Below, one piece after another: positions 6,339 through 6,486 of a DNA stretch of 6,486 nucleotides; the stretch's first letter is position 1; each line of letters opens with the position of its first letter. The position numbers were made by a program, and so were the translations under genes. This DNA comes from Flavobacteriales bacterium (GTDB taxonomy: Bacteria; Bacteroidota; Bacteroidia; Flavobacteriales; BACL11). The stretch is from the NCBI GenBank assembly GCA_002728175.1, contig PBVH01000024.1:112305-118790 (forward strand). Direction: 5' to 3'. The notes beneath the pieces were generated by a model. It ran no database searches and was not told the DNA's origin. It was given only the letters and a program-made list of their open reading frames with translations.

Positions 6339-6486
6339 GAATACAAAAGATATAATTGGAGTTTTGTTGGTTGTAATGCATTTAGCAGGAGCTATTGGCT
6401 TATCAAACGAATATTCAAACAAGTTTTTTTTAAGTCTAGTACCTTATAATTTATTGTTTACGTTCTTATTATGTTTGTATTATGTC
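6319..6486 (+). CDS. cruF: CruF-like carotenoid biosynthesis membrane protein (5' part, runs off window)
   Basis: Only the first 56 residues are visible and the frame is open to the last base. After a short charged N-terminus (MKLFQIKNTKD) comes helix 1 (about 12-28), containing H21-x-x-G24-x-I-G27-L, then a polar loop, then L40-V-P42-Y-N44-L-L and helix 2 (45-56). The helix-1 histidine with G-x-I-G-L and the P-x-N-L-L motif fit the N-terminus of the Bacteroidota DUF422/CruF family. CruF hydrates the psi end of gamma-carotene or related carotenoids at C-1'. The ATG at 6319 lies inside crtD, overlapping it by 20 bp. The next ATG (6376) would cut helix 1 in half, so the overlapping start is preferred. 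Overlap with crtD implies translational coupling of two sequential pathway enzymes. The assignment rests on a short fragment plus context. Confidence 0.7.
   Translation, partial: MKLFQIKNTKDIIGVLLVVMHLAGAIGLSNEYSNKFFLSLVPYNLLFTFLLCLYYV

Overview
The window is strongly AT-rich bacterial DNA with tightly packed genes, overlapping or near-abutting ORFs, almost no Shine-Dalgarno sequences and at least two TTG starts. These traits and the gene families (CrtYcd-type lycopene cyclase, CrtD/CruF-type carotenoid enzymes, a Bacteroidota-style -7 element) point to a Bacteroidota organism, probably a marine flavobacterium- or Cytophagales-like bacterium. That assignment is inferred from family knowledge, not from a marker gene.

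Layout: (1) Positions 1-589 hold the 3' end of a membrane lycopene cyclase and, 4 bp later, a 59-residue two-helix membrane protein that is easily missed. (2) Positions 600-1331 hold a PD-(D/E)XK exonuclease of RecB/MGME1-like type, only 10 bp downstream, so probably in the same transcript. (3) Positions 1441-3140 hold umuD and umuC, overlapping by 4 bp, a complete error-prone polymerase V operon. A 109-bp spacer with a perfect 7-2-7 palindrome precedes it. (4) On the minus strand, converging on umuC, is a three-gene run in the order pirin (4759-4031), a DoxX-like membrane protein (4028-3585) and an unknown four-helix membrane protein (3546-3166). (5) Diverging from pirin, positions 4857-6338 hold a carotenoid desaturase best read as CrtD, overlapping the start of a CruF-like carotenoid 1'-hydroxylase that runs off the window end.

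Taken together, carotenoid genes sit at both ends of the window. Lycopene cyclase, CruF and CrtD are the enzymes expected for a monocyclic, 1'-hydroxylated 3',4'-didehydro carotenoid of the saproxanthin/myxol/flexixanthin type. Between them lie a nuclease and a translesion polymerase, so photoprotective pigment genes and UV-damage tolerance genes are neighbours. Whether this is functional grouping or chance is not decided by the sequence. No RNA genes, insertion sequences, CRISPR arrays or long repeats were seen, and no gene-free stretch exceeds 109 bp.
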